This document shows positions 17,334 through 25,160 of a DNA stretch of 64,000 bases, piece by piece. How positions within the stretch are numbered: the first letter of the stretch is position 1; each line of letters starts with the position of its first letter. The notes under the pieces are model-generated. The model was not told the origin of the DNA. It saw nothing but the letters and a program-made list of their open reading frames with translations, and did no database searches. Position numbers and translations under genes: made by a program. Source of the DNA: Candidatus Aphodovivens avistercoris (GTDB lineage Bacteria > Actinomycetota > Coriobacteriia > Coriobacteriales > Eggerthellaceae); assembly GCA_018710945.1 (NCBI GenBank), contig DVIW01000039.1, forward strand, positions 49,213 to 113,212, in the 5' to 3' direction.

Positions 17334-18443
17334 CTACCAGTTGCCGAGCACGAAGCGCTGCACGTCCTGGTTCAGCATCACGACGAAGAAGCAGACGAAC
17401 AGCGCCATGCCGGCGATGGACAGCCCGTTCATCACGGCAAGCGACACCTGGCGGCGCGTGAGCTTCTGGAACACCTCGATGACGAAGCGCCCGCCATCCA
17501 AAGGCGGGATGGGCAGCAGGTTCATGATGCCCAGCGAGGTGGAGATCATCGCCATGAACAGGAGGAAGCTGCCGGCGCCGGCCATGAAGGCCGATTTCGA
17601 CATGACGGCGATGCCCACGATGGAGGTGGAGCCCTCCACGGTGGCCGCCGCCGTGGCCGGGTTGAACAGCCCCGCCACCGCCTGCACCACCGCGCCGATG
17701 TAGAAGAAGCCGTACTGGATGGCCTCAAGCGGCGAGAAGTGCACATGCGCCACCTCGCCGGTGTCGACGTACTGCACGTCGGCGCCGATGAGGGTGAACA
17801 CGACCACGAATGCCGCCACGGCGAACAGCAGGTTCACCGCCACGCCGGCCACCAGGATGACCGAGCGCTTCCAGAACGGCAGGCTGCGGTACTGCTGGCG
17901 GTACTCGCTCTCGAACAGCGCGTCGGCGTCGGGCACGGGACGCGCCTCGCCCAACGCGTAGGCCGCCGGGGCCGGCTCGCCCGCCGCCGCGGCCGCGCGC
18001 AGGGCGCGCCGGGAGGGCTTCTCCTCGGGGGCGCGGTACGTGTTGAAGCGGTCCTTCTTCGTTGGCGCCATGGCGCTGCCCCACTCCACCAGCTCTTCGA
18101 GCGCCTCGTAGGACTCGTCCACCGAGATGCCGCAGTCCACCGCGATGTCCTCCATCGTGGCGGTACCGCGGCGGTGCAGCGCGGCCAGCGCCTCTTTCAG
18201 ATGGGGCTTCATCGGGCCGGGCTCCATGCCGCACACCCGCGCGTAGCCGCCCAGCAGAAACGGCGTCACGCCGAACTTCGTGCCGCCGGCGGTGAAGCCG
18301 ATGTTCGGCCCGGGCAGTCCCAGCATGAACTCGGTCACCCGCACGCCGAACGCGCGCGCGGCCAGGAAGTGCCCGCCCTCGTGGATGAACACAAGGGCGC
18401 CCAGCACGATGGTGGCGGCGAGTATCATGATGAGGATGTCCAT
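17334..18443 (-). CDS. rseP: Site-2 (RseP-type) membrane metalloprotease with unusual insertion
   Basis: Intramembrane zinc protease of peptidase family M50, 369 residues. The zinc motif HEGGH is at residues 21-25 and the third ligand is in NLLPIPPLDGGR near 310; a second LLGGY element follows the first helix. The PDZ domain normally found between the active-site helices is missing or reduced to ~20 residues. Instead, residues ~80-200 hold a soluble insertion whose first half (HRRGTATMEDIAVDCGIS, then VDESYEALEELVEWG) reads like a winged-helix fold, followed by an Ala/Arg-rich linker. It lies 188 bp upstream of ispG and may have its own promoter. Role in signalling or envelope-stress proteolysis is inferred from the family. 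Confidence 0.85.
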   Translation of the reverse strand: MDILIMILAATIVLGALVFIHEGGHFLAARAFGVRVTEFMLGLPGPNIGFTAGGTKFGVTPFLLGGYARVCGMEPGPMKPHLKEALAALHRRGTATMEDIAVDCGISVDESYEALEELVEWGSAMAPTKKDRFNTYRAPEEKPSRRALRAAAAAGEPAPAAYALGEARPVPDADALFESEYRQQYRSLPFWKRSVILVAGVAVNLLFAVAAFVVVFTLIGADVQYVDTGEVAHVHFSPLEAIQYGFFYIGAVVQAVAGLFNPATAAATVEGSTSIVGIAVMSKSAFMAGAGSFLLFMAMISTSLGIMNLLPIPPLDGGRFVIEVFQKLTRRQVSLAVMNGLSIAGMALFVCFFVVMLNQDVQRFVLGNW

Positions 18444-18490
18444 GGGGCGCGGGCCTTTCCGACGGGGCGCGAATCCTGTCCTGCGCCTTC

Positions 18491-18519
18491 ATTATAGGAA
18501 AGGCCGCCTTGGATGCCAT
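18491..18519 (-). promoter_or_regulatory. Possible promoter of rseP operon
   Basis: A perfect minus-strand TATAAT (18491-18496) lies 48 bp before the rseP start, with ATGGCA (4 of 6 matches to TTGACA) 17 bp upstream. The -35 falls inside the terminator-like hairpin of the preceding gene. Confidence 0.45.
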
Positions 18520-18535
18520 CGATCCAAGGCGGCCT
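18501..18535 (-). terminator. Terminator of the PiT/Usp operon
   Basis: Perfect 14-bp inverted repeat (18501-18514 with 18522-18535) with a 7-nt loop, followed on the minus strand by TTTCCTATAAT. It lies 55 bp beyond the stop of the universal stress gene and abuts the rseP -10 element. Confidence 0.7.
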
Positions 18536-18590
18536 ACACATTCACTCCGCCCCGCCTGTTGCGGCGCGGGCGCTGCGCGCTGCCGAAGCG

Positions 18591-19445
18591 CTACCGCTGC
18601 GGCACCACGACGGTGGGAACGCTCAGGTTCAGAAGCACGCTGTGCGTGACCGAGCCGAACAGCGTCCGCCCCAAAGCGGAGCGGGAATGGGTGCCCAAAA
18701 CCAGCAGCTTCTTGTTCTTGCTGTAGTCCAGGAGCACGCGCGTGGGGGAAGGGCCCTCCACGGCATGGCAGCTGATCTCCAGGTCGGGGTGCTGCTCTTT
18801 CAGCTGCGCCACGCGCACGTCGAGGTTGTGCTTGAACTGCTCGCCCACCGGGCCCAGACCGCCGCCCATCACCTCGGCCGGGCGCGACAGCAGCGCGGGC
18901 AGGCCCCACGCCGACACCAGGTCCACCGGCACGCCGTCGGCCAGCGACTCGCGCACGCCGAACTCCACGGCGTTCTCGCTCGAATCGTCGGGGCCCACGG
19001 CCACCACGATGCCGTCGCCCTGGAAGTCCCACTCCCAGTCGGCCGGCACCACCACGGTGGGAACGTCCACCGACACCGACACGCGCAGGCCCTTCGCGCC
19101 GCCCACCGTCTCGCCGACGCTGGCGCCGTGGTGCGAGCCCATGACGATCATGTCGTGCGCAGCCGCGGCCTCCACCAGGCAGTCGATCACCTTGCCGCGC
19201 ACGAGCTCGGTGCGCACCTCGGTGCCCGGGTAGCGCTCGGCCACCAGCTGGCGCGCCTCGGCCAGCGTGGCTTCCACGGAGCTTTCCACCGCCGCGCCGT
19301 CCATGCCCGCCGCCTTCTCGATGGCGGGATCCACCACCGACAGCAGCGTAAGGGACGCACCCTCGCGCGCCGCGTAACGCGACGCCCACTTGAGGGCCTG
19401 GCGCCCGCGATCGGTTCCGTCAACGCCTACCAGAATGCTCTTCAT
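18591..19445 (-). CDS. Universal stress protein with two UspA domains
   Basis: Tandem UspA protein of 284 residues. Domain 1 starts ILVGVDGTDRGRQALKWA and ends with IVMGSHHGASVGE...VPTVVVP; domain 2 starts VVAVGPDDSSENAVEFG and ends with LVLGTHSRSALGRTLFGSVTHSVLLN, which has the ATP-binding GxxGR(x)8-9G(S/T)-like signature. ATP binding by the second domain is therefore likely. It is the last gene of an operon behind a phosphate transporter and a small membrane protein (20-bp gap), suggesting a link with phosphate or energy state. Confidence 0.92.
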   Translation of the reverse strand: MKSILVGVDGTDRGRQALKWASRYAAREGASLTLLSVVDPAIEKAAGMDGAAVESSVEATLAEARQLVAERYPGTEVRTELVRGKVIDCLVEAAAAHDMIVMGSHHGASVGETVGGAKGLRVSVSVDVPTVVVPADWEWDFQGDGIVVAVGPDDSSENAVEFGVRESLADGVPVDLVSAWGLPALLSRPAEVMGGGLGPVGEQFKHNLDVRVAQLKEQHPDLEISCHAVEGPSPTRVLLDYSKNKKLLVLGTHSRSALGRTLFGSVTHSVLLNLSVPTVVVPQR

Positions 19446-19466
19446 AGCGCAGCCCTCCCCTTCAGA

Positions 19467-19697
19467 CTAGTGGAACAGCGGGATCATCAGCCACAGGGCG
19501 AACAGCACGATGGCCACGCACGCGGCGAAGCACACCACCGAGCCCAGACGCGGCAGCAGATGCGTGCCCTCGTCCACTTCCACGGCCCCGGCCGCCCACA
19601 GCCGCAGTCCCAGCGCGTACAGCGTGCTGATGCCGCCGGCCACCACGATGGCCACCACCAACACGGTAAGGAAGCTCATCAGTTCCTGCTCAATCAT
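19467..19697 (-). CDS. Small two-helix membrane protein
   Basis: A 76-residue protein with two clear hydrophobic segments (residues ~8-33 and ~50-74) joined by a short polar loop (VEVDEGTHLLPRLG). It is not recognised as a known family. It sits 13 bp after the PiT transporter and 20 bp before the Usp gene, so it is probably co-translated with the transporter and may be an accessory subunit. A Shine-Dalgarno-like GGGAGGACC precedes the ATG. Confidence 0.75.
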   Translation of the reverse strand: MIEQELMSFLTVLVVAIVVAGGISTLYALGLRLWAAGAVEVDEGTHLLPRLGSVVCFAACVAIVLFALWLMIPLFH

Positions 19698-19710
19698 GAC
19701 GGTCCTCCCT

Positions 19711-20859
19711 TCAAGCCGCCTGGGCGGCGGTATCGGCGTTCAGCTTCACGTCGGAACGCTCGTTCACGTTCATCGAGTTGACGGGGTTGCGGTGCGACAG
19801 GCGCAGGATGACGAGCGCGGCGGCGATGGCGGCGGCGGCCACCACGATGACGCCCCACATGCCCACCTTCGTCACGGCGCAGGCAAGCGCGCCCACGATG
19901 CCGGCCGCCGGGAAGGTGACCAGCCACGCCACCAGCATGCGCGCCGCCACGCTCCAGTTCACCGGCGTGCCCTTGCCCAGGCCCGAGCCGATGATGGAGC
20001 CGGAGCACACCTGCGTGGTGGACAGCGCGAAGCCCAGATGCGACGACACCAGGATGGTGGTGGCGGAGCTGGCCTCGGCGGCGAAGCCCTGCGGGGTGCT
20101 GATCTCGGTGAGGCCCTTGCCCAACGTGCGGATGACGCGCCACCCGCCCATGTAGGTGCCCAGCGCGATGGCGAAGCCGCACACGGCCACCACCCACAGC
20201 TCCGGACCGCTGCCGGAGGGCTGCAGGCCGGCCGCCACGAGGGTCAGCGTGATGATGCCCATCGTCTTCTGCGCGTCGTTGGTGCCGTGGGAGAGGGCCA
20301 CCAGGCAGGCGGTGACGGTCTGGCCGTGGCGGAAGCCCGACTCCACCTTGCCCTCGTCCATCCCCTTCGTTATGAGCCCGATGATCTTGGTGGCGAACGT
20401 CGCCGCCATGGCGGCCACCACCACCGACACGAGCGCGGGAATGAGGATCTTGGTGAGGACGCCCATGAAGTTCACGCCCTCGACGCCCGCGCCCACGATG
20501 ACGGCGCCCACCAGGCCGCCGAACAGCGCGTGCGACGAGCTGGAGGGCAAGCCCACCAGCCAGGTGAGAAGGTTCCACAGAATGGCGCCCACCAGGCCCG
20601 CGAAGATGAACTCCGGCCCGATGGTGACGGCCTGCTCGTTGATGAGGCCGCCCGAGATGGTCTGGGCCACCTCGGTGGACAGGAACGCGCCGATGAGGTT
20701 CAGCGTTCCCGCCGCGATGACCGCGGTCTTGGGCTTCAGCGCGCCCGTGGCGATGGAGGTGGCCATCGCGTTGGCCGTGTCGTGGAACCCGTTGGTGAAG
20801 TCGAAAATCAATGCGGTGACGATGACCATCACCACGACGATGAGGGTTGCGATCTCCAT
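19711..20859 (-). CDS. PiT-family inorganic phosphate transporter
   Basis: Low-affinity phosphate/metal symporter of 382 residues and about ten membrane helices. Both PiT signatures are present: FDFTNGFHDTANAMATSIATGA near residue 20 (read in two pieces) and SHGTNDAQKTMGII near 235, together with the GLPSSSSHALFGGLVGA segment. First gene of a three-gene operon with the small membrane protein and Usp. The start has GGAGAGGCGT before ATG. It is divergent from diaminopimelate dehydrogenase; a minus-strand TATAGT at about 20893-20898 may be its -10. Confidence 0.94.
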   Translation of the reverse strand: MEIATLIVVVMVIVTALIFDFTNGFHDTANAMATSIATGALKPKTAVIAAGTLNLIGAFLSTEVAQTISGGLINEQAVTIGPEFIFAGLVGAILWNLLTWLVGLPSSSSHALFGGLVGAVIVGAGVEGVNFMGVLTKILIPALVSVVVAAMAATFATKIIGLITKGMDEGKVESGFRHGQTVTACLVALSHGTNDAQKTMGIITLTLVAAGLQPSGSGPELWVVAVCGFAIALGTYMGGWRVIRTLGKGLTEISTPQGFAAEASSATTILVSSHLGFALSTTQVCSGSIIGSGLGKGTPVNWSVAARMLVAWLVTFPAAGIVGALACAVTKVGMWGVIVVAAAAIAAALVILRLSHRNPVNSMNVNERSDVKLNADTAAQAA

Positions 20860-20963
20860 ACGCCTCTCCGGACCTCCCGTTCTTGTTTCTCACACTATAG
20901 CGCACCGGCCGCCCGTCGCAGGGGCGCAGGGCGCGATACCGCGAAAATCGGAGTGCAACATAA

Positions 20964-21005
20964 CCTTACATAGGCTAGCATCCTCGCGCGTCAGCGAATG
21001 TAAGG
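20964..21005. promoter_or_regulatory. Dyad and direct repeat upstream of diaminopimelate dehydrogenase
   Basis: Perfect inverted repeat CCTTACAT/ATGTAAGG (20964-20971, 20998-21005). Each arm is followed by a GGCTWGCATC copy in direct orientation about 33 bp apart. The gap 20860-21200 holds the two divergent promoters; no other feature is seen. Confidence 0.4.
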
Positions 21006-21200
21006 CTTGCATCAAATTTCGCACCTGAACGGGCGGCGCAGGCAGAAGAAGAGGGAAAGCGGCCGGTGGTTTTCGGTTTCCTCTGCGTTAAAACGCGGGC
21101 GAGGGGTTTGCGCCCGGCAACGCGCGCGCTACCATGCAGGATCGGATATTCAGGCGCGGCCCGGCGCAGGCGCCGCGCACTCGCGAGAGAAAGGACTCAC

Positions 21201-22187
21201 ATGGCCGCTATTCGCATCGGCATCATGGGTTACGGCAACATCGGGCGCGGCGTGGAGCTGGCCGTGCGGCAGAACGACGACATGGAGCTGGCGGCGGTGT
21301 TCACGCGCCGCGACCCCTCCACGGTGACGGTGGCCACCGAGGGCGTGGCGGTGCACGCGGCGGCCGATCTGGAGAACGGCGCGGCCGAGGACATCGACGT
21401 GCTGATCCTGTGCGGCGGCTCGGCCACCGACCTGCCCGAGCAGACCCCCCGCTACGCCAAGGTGTGCAACGTGGTGGACAGCTTCGACACCCACGCCAAC
21501 ATCCCGCAGCACTTCGCCGCAGTGGACGCCGCCGCCAAGGAAGGCGGCCATATCGGGCTGATCTCGTGCGGCTGGGACCCCGGCCTGTTCTCGCTGGAGC
21601 GCCTGATGGGCAACGTCATCCTGCCTGAGGGCGCCGACTACACCTTCTGGGGCCGCGGCGTGAGCCAGGGCCACTCCGACGCCGTGCGCCGCATCGAGGG
21701 CGTGGCCGACGCCAAGCAGTACACGGTGCCCGTGGAGAGCGCGCTCGAAGCCGTGCGCGCTGGCGAGAATCCGCAGCTGACCACCCGCCAGAAGCACACC
21801 CGCGAGTGCTTCGTCGTGCTGGAAGAGGGCGCCAATGCCGAGCGCGTCGAGCGCGAGATCAAAGAGATGCCCAACTACTTCTCCGACTACGACACCACGG
21901 TGCACTTCATCAGCCAGGAAGAGCTCGACCGCGACCACGCCGCCATGCCCCACGGCGGCTTCGTGCTGCGCAGCGGAAAGACCGCCGGCGACAGCCCGTG
22001 CGTGATCGAGTACGCGCTGAAGCTGGCTTCCAACCCCGAGTTCACCGCCAACGCGCTGGTGGCCTACGCCCGCGCCGTCCATCGCCTCGCGCAGGAGGGC
22101 GCGACGGGCGCCAAGACCGTCTTCGACATCGCCCCGGCCTACCTCTCGCCGCTGTCCGGCGAGCAGCTGCGCGCCACGCTGCTGTAG
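21201..22187 (+). CDS. ddh: meso-Diaminopimelate dehydrogenase
   Basis: NADPH-dependent enzyme making meso-diaminopimelate in one step from tetrahydrodipicolinate, supplying both lysine and the peptidoglycan cross-link. It has 328 residues. The Rossmann start is IRIGIMGYGNIGRGVE, followed by FTRRDP, CGGSATDLPEQTP and SCGWDPGLFSLERLMG, all characteristic of Ddh. The motif FWGRGVSQGHSDAVRRI is the substrate-binding region. The ATG has GAGAAAGGACT upstream; the longer open frame upstream has no family features. It stands alone and is followed by a hairpin terminator. Confidence 0.93.
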   Translation: MAAIRIGIMGYGNIGRGVELAVRQNDDMELAAVFTRRDPSTVTVATEGVAVHAAADLENGAAEDIDVLILCGGSATDLPEQTPRYAKVCNVVDSFDTHANIPQHFAAVDAAAKEGGHIGLISCGWDPGLFSLERLMGNVILPEGADYTFWGRGVSQGHSDAVRRIEGVADAKQYTVPVESALEAVRAGENPQLTTRQKHTRECFVVLEEGANAERVEREIKEMPNYFSDYDTTVHFISQEELDRDHAAMPHGGFVLRSGKTAGDSPCVIEYALKLASNPEFTANALVAYARAVHRLAQEGATGAKTVFDIAPAYLSPLSGEQLRATLL

Positions 22188-22252
22188 GCCGCGTGCCGAA
22201 AACGGCTCCGACAGCCAAGCGGCTGTGCCGGAACGACAGGCCCGAAACGACG

Positions 22253-22292
22253 AAGGGGCTCGCAGCGAAGGGAAGCTGCGAGCCCCTTTCCG
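22253..22292 (+). terminator. Terminator after ddh
   Basis: Perfect 14-bp stem AAGGGGCTCGCAGC/GCTGCGAGCCCCTT (22253-22266, 22275-22288) followed by a weak T tract (TCCGTTT). It may also serve the convergent formate dehydrogenase operon. Confidence 0.7.
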
Positions 22293-22361
22293 TTTGCCCG
22301 GGCCTGGCGCGCGCTGCCGACGCGGACACGTCGGCCCGGGCCGCTTCGGCAGCGCGATGCC

Positions 22362-25160
22362 TTACGCCTTCTCCACCTTGATGGCGCAGACCTTGTACTC
22401 CGGCGCCTTCGACACGCGGTCGAGCGCGGCGTGCGTGAGCCAGTTGGCGTTGCCGTCTTGGAAGTGGAAGGGCATCCAGGTTTCCCCGGGGTTGGTCTTG
22501 CCCGACACGCGCGCGGACGCCTCCACCTGCCCGCGGCGCGACATCACGCGCACGCGGTCGCCGTCGGCGATGCCCAGCATGGCGGCATCGTGGGTGTTGA
22601 TCTCGATGAACGAGCTGCCCACCACCTCGTTGGCCGCAGTGGTGCGCCCCGTCATGGCGCAAGCGTTGTACTGGTAGAGCACACGCCCGGTCATGAGCAG
22701 AAGCGGGTACTCTTCATCCGGCAGCTCGGCGGAGCGCAGGTAGTCGGGCGTGGAGAACGCCCCCACCCCGTTGGTGAACGAGCTCACGTGCAGGATGGGC
22801 GTGCCGGGATGGTCGGGCGCCGGGCAGGGCCACTGCAGGCCGCGCGCAGCCGCCTCGCCGTCCAGGCGCGCGTGCGACACGCCGCCGTAGATGGGCGTGA
22901 GCGAGGCGATCTCGTCCATCAGCTGCGCCGGGGTCAGCGCGGGCTGCTCGTAGCCCATGCGGTTCATCAGCTCGGTGAACACCTCGGTGTCCAGCCGCGC
23001 CCCGGCCGGCCCTTCCACCGCGCGGCGCACGCGCTGGATGCGGCGCTCGGTGTTGGTGAAGGTGCCCTCTTTCTCCGCGTAGCTGCGGCCGGGCAGCACC
23101 ACGTCGGCCAGCTTGGCCGTTTCCGTGAGGAACAGGTCCTCCACCACCAGGAACTCCAGCGCCTCAAGCGCCTTGAGCACGTGGTGCGTGTCGGGGTCGG
23201 TGCGCACGGGATCCTCGCCGAAGATGAACAGGCCCTTGATGCGCCCCTCCAGCATGGCGGGGAAGCACTCGGTGGCCTTCGTGCCCGGCCAGCTGGGAAG
23301 CTCCACGCCCCAGGCGCGCTCGAACTTCTCGCGCGCGGCGGGGTCGCACACCTTCTGGTAGCCGGTCAAATCGTCCGGGCCGGCGCCCATGTCGCAGGCG
23401 CCCTGCACGTTGTTCTGGCCGCGCAGCGGGTTCATGCCGCCGCCGGCCACGCCCAGGTTTCCGCTGACCATGGCGATGTTCGACAGCGCCATCACGCCGT
23501 CGGTGCCCGTGGTGTGCTCGGTGACGCCCAGGCAGTACAGGATGGCGGCGCGCTTGGCCTGCCCGTACATCTTCGCCGTCGCCACCAGATCCTGCACGGT
23601 GACGCCGCACTCCTCGGCCACGAAGCGGGGCGTGAACTCCTCCACCTGGGCCTGCATGATGCGAAAGCCCTCGGTGCGCTCGCGCACGAAGTCCTTGTCG
23701 AAAAGCCCCAGCTGGATGAGCAGGTTCACCATGCCGTTGGCGAAGGCCACGTTGGTGCCGGGGCGCAGCTTCAGATGGATGTCGGCCTGCGCCGCCAGGC
23801 CGATGTCGCGCGGGTCCACCACGATCAGGCGGCAACCGCGCTCCACCGCCTGGCGGATGCGCATGCCGATGACCGGATGGGCCTCTTCGGGGTTGGACCC
23901 CACCAGCATGATGACGTCGGCTTGATCGACGATGTCGTCTATGGAATTGGTCATCGCACCAGACCCGAGCATGGTCGCCAGACCGGCGACGCTGGGGCTG
24001 TGTCAAACACGGGCGCAGCTGTCGACGTTGTTCGTCTTGAACGCTGCGCGCGCCATCTTCTGGAACAGGTACACGTCCTCGTTGGTCGAGCGCGAGCAGG
24101 CGAACGCCGCCAGGCTCTCGCCGCCGTGCTCGTCGCGCAGCTGCGAAAGGCGGCTGGCCACCAGGGAGAGCGCCTCGTCCCACGTGGCGGGCTCCAATTC
24201 GCCGGTGGCGCGGTTGCGCACGAGCGGGGTGGTCAGGCGGTCGGGCGCGCCCACGAAGTCGAAGCTGGCCGAGCGGCCTTTCACGCACAGAAGGCCGCGG
24301 TTCGAGGCCCCCTGGGCGCCGCGCGCCGCGCGGATGCGCCCGCCGCGCACCTCGAGCTCCAGCTGGCAGCCCACGCCGCAGTGCGGGCAGGTGGTGCGCA
24401 CGCGGCGCGTGCCCGAAGCGGACAGGTCGGCCGGCGCGCCGTCGGAGGCGTCGCCGTAGGCCGGCAGGTCGGCCCCAGCGCCGCGCGCCTTCAGCGAGAT
24501 GGCGCCCGTGGGGCAGGCCTGCGCGCAGTTGCCGCACGACTCGCACTCGCTTGCGCGCCAATTCGGACCGAAGGGCGCCGCGATCAGCGTGAGGGCCCCG
24601 CGCCGGCGCGTGCCCAGGCTGTGGTTGCGGGCCGCCGCGTTGCAGGCGCCCACGCAGCGCTGGCACTTGATGCAGCGGTTCGGGTCGAACGAGAGGAAGG
24701 GGTTGCCCTCCACCCGGGGCGATTCCTTCCCCTGCGCGAAGGGAAAGCGCAGCTCAAGCGTGCCTTCCGCAGCGCCGTCCGCCGCCTCAGCGTCTGTCGG
24801 CGCCTCCACGCCCAGCTCATGGCACAGCGCCGCCAGCTCGCCGTCGGCGCGCTGGGCGCAGGCGACAAGCGCCGGGCCCTTGCTGGACAGGATCAGCTCC
24901 AACGCCATCTTCCGGTAGGCCGCAAGCAGCGGCGAGCGCGTGGTCACCTCCATGCCCTCACGCACGACGGTCGAGCAGGCGGGCACGGGATGCGGCTCGC
25001 CGGCCACCTCCACCACGCACAGGCGGCAGGAGGCGATGGCGCTGCGCTCCTTCAGGTAGCACAGCGTGGGGATGTGCACGCCCGCCTGGCGCGCGGCCTC
25101 CAAGATGGTCGAGCCCTCGCGCGCAGACAGGGCCGCGCCGTCGATGATGATGCTAGGCAT
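22362..25160 (-). CDS. fdhF: Selenocysteine-containing formate dehydrogenase catalytic subunit
   Basis: Molybdenum/tungsten formate dehydrogenase of 932 residues, read through an in-frame TGA (24003-24005, residue 386) as selenocysteine. The flanking residues NVDSCARV-U-HSPSVAGL match the active site of FdhF-type enzymes. The N-terminus is NuoG-like: 2Fe-2S ligands C34, C45, C48 and C62, then ferredoxin clusters CIKCQRCVGAC (~160) and CGNCAQACPTGAI (~205), then the MGD-domain 4Fe-4S site TTCPHCGVGC. The C-terminal dinucleotide-binding domain contains LLLMTGRVLYQYN. The extra N-terminal clusters and the downstream flavoprotein indicate a soluble NAD(P)-linked enzyme rather than a membrane complex. 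The start overlaps the upstream gene by 8 bp. A conventional gene caller would split it in two. Confidence 0.93.
23962..24005 (-). promoter_or_regulatory. SECIS element with selenocysteine TGA codon
   Basis: On the minus strand the TGA is followed, 12 nt later, by the stem GTCGCC/GGCGAC (23985-23990 with 23974-23979) around a GGTCT loop. The loop and its distance from the UGA match the known SECIS hairpin of E. coli fdhF, where the loop is also GGUCU. It would recruit SelB-Sec-tRNA; sel genes are not in this window. Confidence 0.85.

Noticed and set aside
21066..21200. Upstream extension of diaminopimelate dehydrogenase
   Set aside because: The Rossmann fold begins right at the chosen ATG, which has a ribosome site.
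22362..25160. Two truncated formate dehydrogenase genes or a pseudogene
   Set aside because: The only interruption is a TGA at the known Sec position with a SECIS hairpin, so a single selenoprotein explains it.
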